DNA of 64,000 nucleotides from Singulisphaera sp045290345. Its GTDB lineage: Bacteria; Planctomycetota; Planctomycetia; Isosphaerales; Isosphaeraceae. Where the stretch lies: contig NZ_CP155447.1 of NCBI RefSeq assembly GCF_045290345.1, forward strand, positions 8,990,001 through 9,054,000. The letters run 5' to 3'. The stretch's first letter is position 1. Each line of letters begins with the position of its first letter. The notes below the pieces were generated by a model. It ran no database searches, was not told the origin of the DNA, and was given only the letters and a program-made list of their open reading frames with translations. The translations under genes and the position numbers were made by a program. Positions 9,352 through 19,300 of the stretch are shown piece after piece.

Positions 9352-12300
9352 TTAGCTGCCGAGCACCGGCTGGGTCCGGTACTTCACGTAGTCAAAGCTC
9401 CAGCGGTAGCTCTGGTTGAACTGCTTGGCTCCCACGAGCCAGGCCTGGTCGACTCCGCCCGCGAAGATCGCATCGCCACGATCACGGTACGTCGTGTTAC
9501 CCGTCTGGTGATAGACCCACCCGAACGCCGGGGCGATGAGCAGGTTCAGGTCGGGGGCCGAGTACCGGCCAACCGGGTCATCGTTGGTCGGAGCGTTCGC
9601 GTACAAGAACGCACGGTCCGCGGCGACCCAGGTGTTGTTCCAGATCCAATCCAGCGCGGTGCGAACCGCCGGGAGAACCCGACTGTCGCCGGTCTTGTCG
9701 TAATAGGCGATCAACGCCTCAGACGTCAGGGCGACCATGAACGGCTTGACGAAGCTGGCCGTCCGAGAGACGGTCCACTGATTCAGGTGACCCAAGGCCT
9801 GATTTGCGAGCTGGTCGGTCTTGGCGCGATGCGGTGCACCGAGTGATTCCGCTTCGAGATTGGCCATGAGGCTGTAGGCCACCTCACGACTCAACTCAAA
9901 GGAATCGGTCCAGCTCGCCGGGGTGGAGTCGGCCCCGTACATCGACGTCGCCATAGCCAAAACCGCATTGCGGGAGGCGGTGCTGCCGGTGCGACGGTAG
10001 TTTTCCGCAAGCCCGTCCGCGAAATTCCAGTAGCCTGGGACGCTGCCGTTGTTCGGCGTCACGTACGAATCACGGTAGATCTTGATGGAGTCATTGACCG
10101 CGGTCAGCCACGAGGAGTCCCCCGTGTAGTCGGCGATCTGGTAGAACACCCGAGTCGAGTCGTAGTACGTTCCACCGAGACCATCGATATTCGTTTTCGC
10201 GTGGAGTTCAGCGGCCGCTTGGCGACCATAGGTAATCATCTGCGACTGCCACTTGACCAAGGCCTTATCGAAGAGAGCCGACCCGGTTGGGGGCGTCGTC
10301 GTTCCTCCGGACGGGGTCACCGTGACCACCGCGGTGGTCGAGGAGCTGACCCCACCATCCTTGTCGGTCACCGTCAAGGTCGCTGTGTACGTTCCCGCTG
10401 TTGCGTACACATGGTTCTGGCTCGTCAGGTTTTTCCCACTGACATCGGCCGTTCCATCACCGAACTTCCAGGTGTAGGTGAAACCGGCCGCGGTATCCGT
10501 CGAACTCGGATCGGTGGCCGAACCCTTGAGCGTGAGCGTCTGACCCGCCGTGCTCGAGTAGGGGCCGCCCGCCGACGCAGTCGGAACGACGTTGGTGACA
10601 GTCACGGTCGTCGATGCGAGCGCGGCGACGCCTGCGGCATCCGTGACGCGGAGCCTGACCTGGTAGGAGCCGTTATCCTGGAAGGTAGAAGAGACGTTCT
10701 GCCCGGCCGTTTCGTAGGTGCCGTTGTTGTCCAGGTCCCAGGCGTAGGTGTAGGTCCCGGTTCCACCGGTGGCGGTCGCCCTGAGGGAGGTTGCTGAACC
10801 TTCTCGGCCCGTGTACGTCCCGCCCGCGGAGGCGGTCAGTGGTGCAACCGGCGGGGCGATGGTGACGGTGGCGGTGGCGCCTGAACTGATGGCGCTATCC
10901 TTGTCGGTCGCGGTGACGACCACCGTATAGGTGCCCGCCGTTGCGTACACATGGCTCGGGCTCGTCAGATTCTTCCCGCTGACCACGGCCGTGCCGTCAC
11001 CGAAGTTCCAGGTGTAGGTGAGACCAGCCGCGGTGTCGACCGAGCTCGGATCGGTGGCTGAACCCTTGAGCGTGAGCGACTGCCCTGCGGTGCCTGTGTA
11101 CGGTCCGCCCGCCAACGCGGTCGGAGCGACGTTGGTCACGTTCACGGTCGTTGATGAGAGAGCGGCTACGCCAGCGGAATCCGTGACCCGGAGTCCGACG
11201 GTGTATGTGCCGTTATCCTGGTAAGTGGAGGAAACGTTCTGCCCGGCCGTTTCGTAGGTGCCGTTGTTGTCCAGGTCCCAGGCGTAGGTGTAGGCCCCGG
11301 TTCCGCCGGTGGCGGTCGCCCTGAGGGAGGTTGCTGAACCTTCTCGGCCCGTGTACGTTCCACCCGTGGAGGCGGTCAGTGGTGCAACCGGCGGGGAGAT
11401 CGTGATCGAGGTGGAAGCCGCTGAACTGGTCGTATTGTCCTTGTCGGTCGCGGTGACGATCACCGTGTAGGTGCCCGCCGCTGCGAAGACATGGCTCGGG
11501 CTCGTCATGCCCAGCCCGCTGACCACGGCCGTGCCGTCACCGAAGTTCCAGGTGTAGGTGAGACCAGCCGCGGTGTCGACCGAGCTCGGATCGGTGGCCG
11601 ACCCCTTGAGCGTGAGCGACTGACCCGCGGTGCCCGTATACGGTCCGCCCGCCAGAGCGGTCGGAGCGACGTTGGTCACGTTTACGGTCGTTGATGAGAG
11701 AGCGGCGACGCCCGCGGAGTCGGTGACGCGGAGTCCGACCTTGTAGGTTCCATTATCCTGGAAGGTGGAAGAGACGTTCTTCCCATTCGTCTCATAGGTG
11801 CCGTTGTTGTCGAGGTCCCACGCGTAGGAGTAGGTCCCGGTTCCGCCGGTGGCGGTCGCCCCGAGGGAGGTTGCTGAACCCTCTCGACCCGTGTACGTCC
11901 CACCCGCGGAGGCGGTCAGTGGTGGAGTGTCCGGAGGGGCGATGATGACGGTGGCGGTGGCAGAGGCGCCAGGACTGGTGGCATTGTCCTTGTCGGTCGC
12001 GGTGACGATCACCGTGTAGGTGCCCGCCGCTGCGTACACATGGCTCGGGCTCGTCAGATTCTTCCCACTGACCACGGCTGTGCCGTCACCGAAGTTCCAG
12101 GTGTAGGTGAACCCGGCCGCGGTGTCGACCGAGCTCGGATCGGTGGCCGATCCCTTGAGTGTGAGCGACTGACCCGCCGTGCCTTCGTAGGGTCCGCCCG
12201 CCAACGCGGTCGGAGCGACGTTGGTCACGTTCACGGTCGTTGATGAGAGAGCGGCGACGCCTGCGGAATCCGTGACGCGGAGTCCGACCTTGTAGGAGCC

Positions 12301-13491
12301 GTTATCCTGGAATGTGGAGGAGACGTTCTGCCCGGCCGTTTCGTAGGTGCCGTTGTTGTCCAGGTCCCAGGCGTAGGTGTAGGTCCCGGTTCCGCCGGTG
12401 GCGGTCGCCCTGAGGGAGGTTGCTGAACCTTCTTGGCCCGTGTACGTCCCGCCCGCGGAGGCGGTCAGTGGTGAGGAAGTCGGCGGTGCGATCGTGACGG
12501 TGGCGGTGGCAACAGAGCTGGTGGCTTTGTCTTTGTCGGTTGCAGTGACGATCACCGTGTAGGTGCCCGCCGCTGCGAAGACATGGCTCGGGCTCGTCAG
12601 ATTCTTTCCGCTGACTTGCGCGGTATTGTCGCCGAAGTTCCAGGTGTAGGTGAGACCAGCCGCGGTGTCGACCGAACTCGGATCGGTGGCTGAACCCTTG
12701 AGCGTGAGCGACTGCCCTGCGGTGCCTGTGTACGGTCCGCCCGCCAATGCGGTCGGAGCGACGTTGGTCACGTTCACGGTCGTTGATGAGAGCGCGGCGA
12801 CGCCTGCGGAGTCGGTGACCCGGAGTCCGACCTTGTATGAGCCGTTATCCTGGAAGGTGGAAGAGACGTTCTTCCCCATCGTCTCATAGGTGCCGTTGTT
12901 GTCCAGGTCCCAGGCGTAGGTGTAGGTCCCGGTTCCGCCGGTAGCGGTCGCTCTGAGGGAGGTTGCTGAACCTTCTCGGCCCGTGTACGTCCCACCCGCG
13001 GAGGCGGTCACCGGCGAAGTGGATGGCCGTGCGATGGTGACGGTGCCGGTGGCGACGGAACTGGTCGCCCTGTTTTGGTCCGTCGCAGTGACAAGGACCG
13101 TGTAGGTTCCCGCCGCTGCGTACACGTGGCTTGGGCTCGACAGATTCTTCCCGCTGACTTGCGCCGTGCCGTCGCCGAAGTTCCAGGTGTAGGTGAGCCC
13201 GGCCGCGGTGTCCGCCGGATTCGGGTCGGTGGCCGAGCCTTTGAGCGTGAGCGACTGGCCCACTGTGCCTGCGTAAGGACCTCCCGCGAATGCGGTCGGA
13301 GCGACGTTGGCCCCTCTCGAAGTGATTGATGAACGGATCGTACCGAGATCGAATGAGTACGAAGTGATCCCCGTGGCCATCAACTGCCGTTCTTCCAGGG
13401 ACTCAACCCGCAATCGGATTTTGGCTCGTGAGGCTCTCTGGACCTTGCTTTTTCGCGATTGCAGGAAAGTCCGCCAAGACGGGTTCATCAT
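9352..13491 (-). CDS. Giant LEPR-XLL, PKD-repeat surface protein with C-terminal toroid-like domain
   Basis: A 1379-residue protein. Residues 1-40 form a basic leader ending in the planctomycete LEPR-XLL-like motif VESLEERQLMA, a mark of very large exported proteins. Residues 62-1071 hold eleven PKD-like domains in strict alternation: six of type A (GGPYTGTAGQSLTLKG, WNFGDGTA, AAGTYTVIVTATD) and five of type B (AWDLDNNGTYE, QDNGSYKVGLRVTD). Residues 1072-1379 are the domain also encoded alone by the Tat-exported gene at 6048-7112. PKD arrays usually act as stalks or carbohydrate/protein-binding spacers, so I infer a surface-displayed form of the same activity. The start is one of two consecutive ATG codons; GCGAGG lies upstream. 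The gene has its own terminator and points against the neighbouring glycan genes. Confidence 0.9.
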   Translation of the reverse strand: MMNPSWRTFLQSRKSKVQRASRAKIRLRVESLEERQLMATGITSYSFDLGTIRSSITSRGANVAPTAFAGGPYAGTVGQSLTLKGSATDPNPADTAAGLTYTWNFGDGTAQVSGKNLSSPSHVYAAAGTYTVLVTATDQNRATSSVATGTVTIARPSTSPVTASAGGTYTGREGSATSLRATATGGTGTYTYAWDLDNNGTYETMGKNVSSTFQDNGSYKVGLRVTDSAGVAALSSTTVNVTNVAPTALAGGPYTGTAGQSLTLKGSATDPSSVDTAAGLTYTWNFGDNTAQVSGKNLTSPSHVFAAAGTYTVIVTATDKDKATSSVATATVTIAPPTSSPLTASAGGTYTGQEGSATSLRATATGGTGTYTYAWDLDNNGTYETAGQNVSSTFQDNGSYKVGLRVTDSAGVAALSSTTVNVTNVAPTALAGGPYEGTAGQSLTLKGSATDPSSVDTAAGFTYTWNFGDGTAVVSGKNLTSPSHVYAAAGTYTVIVTATDKDNATSPGASATATVIIAPPDTPPLTASAGGTYTGREGSATSLGATATGGTGTYSYAWDLDNNGTYETNGKNVSSTFQDNGTYKVGLRVTDSAGVAALSSTTVNVTNVAPTALAGGPYTGTAGQSLTLKGSATDPSSVDTAAGLTYTWNFGDGTAVVSGLGMTSPSHVFAAAGTYTVIVTATDKDNTTSSAASTSITISPPVAPLTASTGGTYTGREGSATSLRATATGGTGAYTYAWDLDNNGTYETAGQNVSSTYQDNGTYTVGLRVTDSAGVAALSSTTVNVTNVAPTALAGGPYTGTAGQSLTLKGSATDPSSVDTAAGLTYTWNFGDGTAVVSGKNLTSPSHVYATAGTYTVVVTATDKDSAISSGATATVTIAPPVAPLTASAGGTYTGREGSATSLRATATGGTGTYTYAWDLDNNGTYETAGQNVSSTFQDNGSYQVRLRVTDAAGVAALASTTVTVTNVVPTASAGGPYSSTAGQTLTLKGSATDPSSTDTAAGFTYTWKFGDGTADVSGKNLTSQNHVYATAGTYTATLTVTDKDGGVSSSTTAVVTVTPSGGTTTPPTGSALFDKALVKWQSQMITYGRQAAAELHAKTNIDGLGGTYYDSTRVFYQIADYTGDSSWLTAVNDSIKIYRDSYVTPNNGSVPGYWNFADGLAENYRRTGSTASRNAVLAMATSMYGADSTPASWTDSFELSREVAYSLMANLEAESLGAPHRAKTDQLANQALGHLNQWTVSRTASFVKPFMVALTSEALIAYYDKTGDSRVLPAVRTALDWIWNNTWVAADRAFLYANAPTNDDPVGRYSAPDLNLLIAPAFGWVYHQTGNTTYRDRGDAIFAGGVDQAWLVGAKQFNQSYRWSFDYVKYRTQPVLGS
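10279..13308 (-). repeat. Tandem approx. 540-bp repeats encoding paired PKD domains
   Basis: The PKD section is built of DNA units of about 540-549 bases, each encoding one A-type plus one B-type domain. Landmark strings such as GTTGATGAGAG recur near 11150, 11690, 12240 and 12780. Copies are nearly identical in places, so this tract is prone to copy-number change and to assembly error. Confidence 0.9.
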
Positions 13492-13911
13492 CCAAACATC
13501 CTCGCGTTGCGAATCAAGACGGGTTAAGCATTGCTTCGAGCCGAGGAAAGCTTCCCCGAGTCCAGAAGCGATACTGTGATGCAGCCGGGGTCCGAACCCA
13601 GGACTCCACCAGGGAGCACGGGGGCGCGACTCAGAGACGCAGTTGAGTTGTCGTGGACCAGGCTGATGAAACTAAGGGAGCAGCAATCTCAGACGGGCGT
13701 CTCTACCGTTTGGTTGGAACTTGAGTTCAGTGGTTCGAACTCGCGTTCGGCGAGCGAGCAGTGAGCAATGCTTTTCGATTGTGGATCGAGTCCGCCGGGT
13801 ACTCGAGGCTCGCTTCAGCCTGTGAGCAGGAGCCTTGGCTCAAGGCACACGGGTTGACAGCAACACGTGGTCCTCTTGCCTTCACGAACTTTCCTCCATG
13901 AAACAGGATGT

Positions 13912-13944
13912 GATGATTCTCGACGACTTGTGTCGTGAATCATC
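13912..13944. other. Inverted repeat, bulged hairpin
   Basis: Arms GATGATTC (13912-13919) and GAATCATC (13937-13944) enclose an inner ACGAC/GTCGT stem with a TTGT loop and a three-base bulge on the left side. No U-tract follows on either strand. It lies 420 bases upstream of the PKD gene start; function unknown. Confidence 0.45.
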
Positions 13945-15992
13945 TCCGGTTGAGGGCCGCACTCGTCCGGAATTCTCATCCGGAGAGAACGACGACGGTT
14001 GACCTGATTAATTCAAAGGAATAACGAGCTAAGATTAGCCGTTATGCTCAAATGCGGAATAGCATTTTTATTAAGAAAGCGGGCAAGCCAGGTTCGTTCC
14101 GTCATGTCCTGGAAGTCCGAGTTGGAGAAGTATAAGATTGTCCTATCCAGAAAGTCAATACTTTTCAGATAGGCAAAAGTAATTTCATTAACGATGTTGG
14201 TCAGCCATGGCCCATGCTTCAGGCCCAATGTCGTCCAACGATCGGAGCTTGCTTGCTGAAGGTGTTCTGGTTCTAACCGCGAGGGGCCGCATCCTGGAGC
14301 ATTGGCCGGGATTCCGGGCCTCAAAAATATTTATCGATTGTTTTGCATGTCCTCCCTTAAGGCGGAGCAAGCAATTGCACGATTGAAATCGGTCATCGGC
14401 GTTGCCCAAGGGGGGGGCTTATGGTTGAAGTCAACGCCCTTTCCCATCGCTCTTCTCTCACTCGGCCGACGAAGCGTTCTACCGATCCGCACGAGAGGAA
14501 GCGAAGGCTGTCCGATCTCAGGCTCAAATCACTCCTGCGTACTATGGTGAATCGACAGTCCGACAGCGATTCTCCGATGGATGCAGCCGGCAACCGGCCC
14601 AGCATCGTGGGTCGAATCGTGAAATCGGGGCCGTTGGTTCGGGTTGTGGCGCTGGTCAGGAATGACCTAGCTCCAAGATGAGTTCGCGGTCCGAGCAAAG
14701 CGAACTGCGAACGCGATACTCATACCATAGTCTACAAATTAGTGTGAGTACAGATCACTCCGCAATTTTGAGTACAATAGATTAGATTACAATGGATGCG
14801 TCACAAAATTAGTGTTTCGAATAATTCTCTTATCTACGGTCTCTTGGTGAGTGCTGGAATGGCCTTTGTAAGTTAAGTGGGTCGTTCGTCGTTCGGCTGA
14901 ACGTGTTGGCAGGATTGGTCTTATGTGGACGGCCGCAGGGGTCGAGCGGCTCTCAGGTGCTCCGAGGCGAACTGGCTTCGGCTGACGTCTTTCTTGACGC
15001 GATGGGCTCTGGACTCGTCGAAAAGTAGGGCTCCGGCCGTGCCTCAGAGAGCGGATTCGACCTCATTTAGAGCAGAATCGCAGGTCGCCGTCGAGAGCGA
15101 CATGTTCGCATGCAACGATGAACGGCCAATCAAACTGTTTTGCACTGATGCTGTTTCGTGAATGCCTGAGACTCAGTTCGGGTTGCATCGAGAAGGTGGA
15201 TGAAGCCGTCGCTTAGGCCTCAAATGCCGAGTAACGGCCTTCAGGATGGAGTTGCGTCTGAACCCAGCAACCCCACCCCTACGTGTGAGTTGATTTCCGC
15301 AATGAGCCTTAGTTAGGTCGATTGGAAGTTGGCCGTCGCCTTGGCAGCGAGCGACCTTGAGTAATTCGGACGAGCCAAGAGGATGAGTTCGAGAATGCAG
15401 CCCCTCGGAGCCTGCTTGCAAGGAACGATCTTCGGCGGTTGCTCGGTCTCGAGTATTGTCGTCTTGCATGCATGATGTCCTCGGTGGATCTGGTGGATTC
15501 GCCGAGGGTGTCGCCTGCGATCCTGTCAGCCGGAAACTCCCAATGCATGCGCGCACGGAGTTAACGAGACTTGTCCGCTGCACGGGTGCTCGATCGAACG
15601 ATCGGCCCCATCAGATTCAACTCCGCTTGTCTCGCGGGTGGAACTGATGACGTTGGGAATTGACAACCACCGACTCAAGCCGGTTGGCCAACTCCGGAGG
15701 TCGTCGAGGGGCTGCAGCTCGCGGCGGATTTTGCACTTTGGCGGTTGATCGATGAGTGACACGCTCCCCCCTCCTCCCCCTAGTTTCATCCCTCGCAGGG
15801 CTAAACATAAGAGGCTGGGCGTGGGCCGGGCTGGCATGGAACGTCGCATCGAGTCGGAAACAAAAAAACCGGACTCCTCGGCTACCACGCTTTGATACTA
15901 TGCAAACAGGATGAGAGTATGCGCAGATGACAAATGTATGCTCGGCGGTCGAGTTGGTATTTGGGTGCAGTCGCAAGCATAGGGGATCTGGT

Positions 15993-16016
15993 GATTCTCC
16001 GCTCGAGCGGAGAATC
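15993..16016. promoter_or_regulatory. Perfect 24-bp palindrome, possible operator
   Basis: The sequence reads the same on both strands for 24 bases with no spacer, centred on CTCGAG. It sits about 350 bases upstream of the TPR gene start. A loop-less palindrome suits a dimeric DNA-binding protein better than a transcription terminator. The binding protein is unknown and no terminator-like T-tract is present. Confidence 0.4.
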
Positions 16017-16362
16017 CTCTGGAATTCCACTTCCGATTATTTCATAGTAGGAAATCGAGGTGTGTCATGGATGTCACGTAACGAAGATTGAGAAAATTCA
16101 ATATAAGCGGATAGGTCTGAAGAGCGAGACGGTGAGGCTGAGAAGCCCGTCGGGCCCGATGAAGGGACTGGAAAGCACGGGCCGATGAAAATCAGCACGC
16201 GACCCGATGTGGGGCCGCACGGTGGCGATGGCCTCCGCCCAGCCATGCTGTACGCACGATTTCGTGCTACGGGCTGCTCGGAGTGGGACCGCTTGTCGCT
16301 TCGCCGGTGATTGTTCCTGGCCAGATTGGCCGGTGGAAGATCGCTGGAGGATATTGCATATC

Positions 16363-19300
16363 ATGAAACGCAGGATAAATCTTAAGTTCCTGCTCGGTAT
16401 GGTCATTGGCTGTGCCTTACTGGGCGGTGGAACGCACCTGGTGCATGGCTTTCTGGAACAACGCAACGTCGGAGGCCTGCTCAAGCAGGCAGACCGGGCC
16501 GAACGTAACGGCGACCGTGCTGGGACTGAGAAGTACCTGGGACGCTACCTGGCCTTTCGGCCCAATGATGGCGAGGCTTTGGCTCGGTATGGCCTGACGC
16601 TCGCCGATGGCGCCACCTCGGGACGAGTCCAACTGCAGGCTCTGCAGGTCCTGGAACGGGCTCTCGCGCACACTTCGAATCGCGACAAGATCCGCCGCCG
16701 CATCGCGGTACTGGCGATGTCGCCGGAGGTCGGGAAGTTTAAGGAAGCCAAGGAGCATCTTGTCACCCTGCTTCTCAAACCATCGCCAGGCAGTGGCACG
16801 GAGCCGGAGGAAGGCCTCCGCCTGGAAGCGTTGTTGCTCGAGTTCGGTCGTCAGGATCTTCAGAAAGGGCCGTCCCCGGCACTCGAACAACTGCTGGGGC
16901 GCCCTGAAGCAGAGATGATGGACCTGCTTGGCCGTTGCCTCGAAGAGCAAGCTCGAACAGGGCGACGCGATGAGGCGGACAACTGCTATCGAAAAGCCTC
17001 AGCCTGCTACCGTCTCGCCCTGGCGCAGGCTCCGGATCGGATTGACGTCTACGTCCGGCTGGCCGCGCTTCTGAGGGGTCCGATCGGCGAGCCGGCTCAG
17101 GCCGATCGAGTCATGGACGCGGGCGAGATCGTTGACGGCCTCGTCGCCAAGAACTCTCATTCGTATCGCGCGTACCTGGCGCGTGCGCAGTATCGCAGAG
17201 AGTTTGGCTTGCCGGGCAGTGCGGAGGACGTGGCGCGATCGCAGCAACTGGCTCCCGAGGAGGCTGATGTCATTGTGGCCGCCGGGGAAATCACCCGGGA
17301 GAAAGGCCAATTCGAGGAGGCGCGGAAGCTCCTCGGGAAAGGGATGGAACTTTATCCGCAAGATGTGCGGATGTATCAGGGAATCGCCGAAATCGAGACT
17401 CAGGCCGGTCGGCCCGACGAGGCCGTGGTGATCTTGCGCCGGGGTGATAAGGCATTGCCCGACCAGAAAAACTTGCAATGGAATCTGGCCGACCGGTTGA
17501 TCAACGCAGGGAAGCCGGAGGCGAAAACCGTCATCGCCAGGCTGCGCAAGCAGGCGGAGATTTTCCAGCCGGCGGTCGACTATCTCGAGGCACGTTTGCT
17601 GCTGAACGAAGGGGAGTGGGCCGAAGCCCTCCGTCGCCTGGAAAAAGCCCGGGCGCTGATGGCGAATGTGCCCGACCTGAAAAGTCTGACCGCGCAGGCC
17701 GACCTCCTGCTCGCTCGCTGCTACGAGCAATTGGGTAACCCCGAGCAACAACTGGCCGCTAGCCGACGTGCTCTGACTCTCGAGCCTAGATTAGTGCGTG
17801 CCCACCTCTCGCAGGCCTCCGCCTTGTTGACGCTGGGCCGGGCCGACGAGGCGCTCGAGGAATTCCGCAAGGTCGCTCCCGAGGCTCCTGAGGCCAGGAT
17901 CGAGGTGGCGCGGCTGCTGCTCGCCCGGAACCTCCGGTTGCCGGAGGGGCAACGTCGCTGGTCGGAGGTCGACAAGGCTCTGGGCGAGGCGGAGCACGCC
18001 GTGGCGGATCTTGCCGAAGTGACCCTCCTCCGCGCTGAGGCTCTCGCGGCCCGGGGGCAATTCGATCAAGCCCGCGAACGGCTCCAGCAGGCTCGGAAGT
18101 CGCAGCCAAATCGGGTCGAGCTCTGGGTCGCCTTGGCCAAACTGGCCGGGCGCCAGGGCAAGCCGGAGGCCCTCCTGACCGCCCTGGACGAGGCAGAGAA
18201 GCAGCTCGGCGATCGAGTCGAGCTCCGACTGGCCCGCGCCAACTACTGGGGGCAACGCGGCGGTGAGGGAGCCCGCGAGGCTCTGGAACCACTGGCGGCG
18301 AACCTCGACAGGTTCTCCGAGCTGGACCGCGTTCGCGTCGAGGATGGGCTGGCCGATGCGTTCGCTCAACTCGGTGACGTGCGTCGGGCCGAGCAACTCT
18401 GGACCGACGTGGCCGAGCGACGGCCCAATGACCCACGCGCCGCGATCCGATTGTTCGGCCTGGCCCTTCAAGTCGGAGACCAGGCGGATCATGCAACCTT
18501 GGCTCGTGCTGTCGAGCGTCTCCGTCACATCGAAGGCGAGGACGGGGTGCTCTGGCGCGTTGGTGAGGCGACGCTCCTGATTCGGCAGGCCCGCCAGGGC
18601 GACTTGAAGCGGCTCGATCAGGCCCGCCTGCTGCTTGCCGAGGCGGCTAAGCGACGGCCGGAGTGGTCGCAGGTGCCTCTGCTCGAGGCCGCGATCGCGG
18701 AGCAGGAAGGGAGCCCGGAGCGGGCTATCGAGGCCTTCATGCGGGCGATCGATCGTGGTGCGAGGCAGGCCCTGGTCATCCGTCGTACGGTCGAGCTTCT
18801 GAACGATCAGCGCCGCTTCGCCGAGGCCGATCGCGTCATCCAGAAGTTGCTCGATCAGGGACCCGCGGTCGGAATCTTGGGACAGTTGGCCGCCGAGAAA
18901 GCGCTGCGGCACCGCGATCGAACGAAGTCTCTGGAACTGGCGAGCCGAGCGGTCTCGCCCCAATCACGCGATTACCGGGATCACCTCTGGCTCGGTCAGA
19001 CCTACTGGTCGGCCGGGGAAAAGGCGAAGGCCGAGGCCGCGCTGCGCCGCGCCTTGGAACTGGGGGAATCCGTCCCCGAAACCTGGATCGCCTGGGTCGA
19101 ATATCTCTCCAGGACCGGCCAGAAAGCGAAGGCTGAAGCGGCGATCCCGCAGGCGCAGCGCAAGCTCCCACCGGATCGTGCTCCGCTGGCTCTGGCGCTC
19201 TGCTACACGGCGACAGGCCAGCTCGATCGGGCCGAGGAGCTGTATCAGACCACCCTGGCCGCCCGGCCCAATGACCCGGCGACTCTGCGCGTTGTGGCAG

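Larger units (their letters stand above)
13492..16362. other. Long intergenic region without recognised genes
   Basis: This 2.87 kb gap lies between the divergent starts of the PKD gene (minus) and the TPR gene (plus), so it must contain both promoters. No reading frame has recognisable family motifs, a good ribosome-binding site or consistent codon use. AT-rich patches occur at about 14000-14190 and 14720-14850. Structured sites in it are listed separately. Confidence 0.6.

Noticed and set aside
10279..13308. CRISPR-like periodic repeats
   Set aside because: The period is about 540 bases, repeats are in frame and encode PKD domains; there are no short repeats with unique spacers or cas genes.
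13730..13745. GGTTCGAAC string suggesting a tRNA T-arm
   Set aside because: No acceptor stem, anticodon arm or D-arm could be folded around it on either strand.
14731..14816. ACAAATTAGTGTG and ACAAAATTAGTGTT, near-direct repeats 70 bases apart
   Set aside because: They are short, AT-rich and imperfect, with no element between them; not enough to call an insertion footprint or operator pair.
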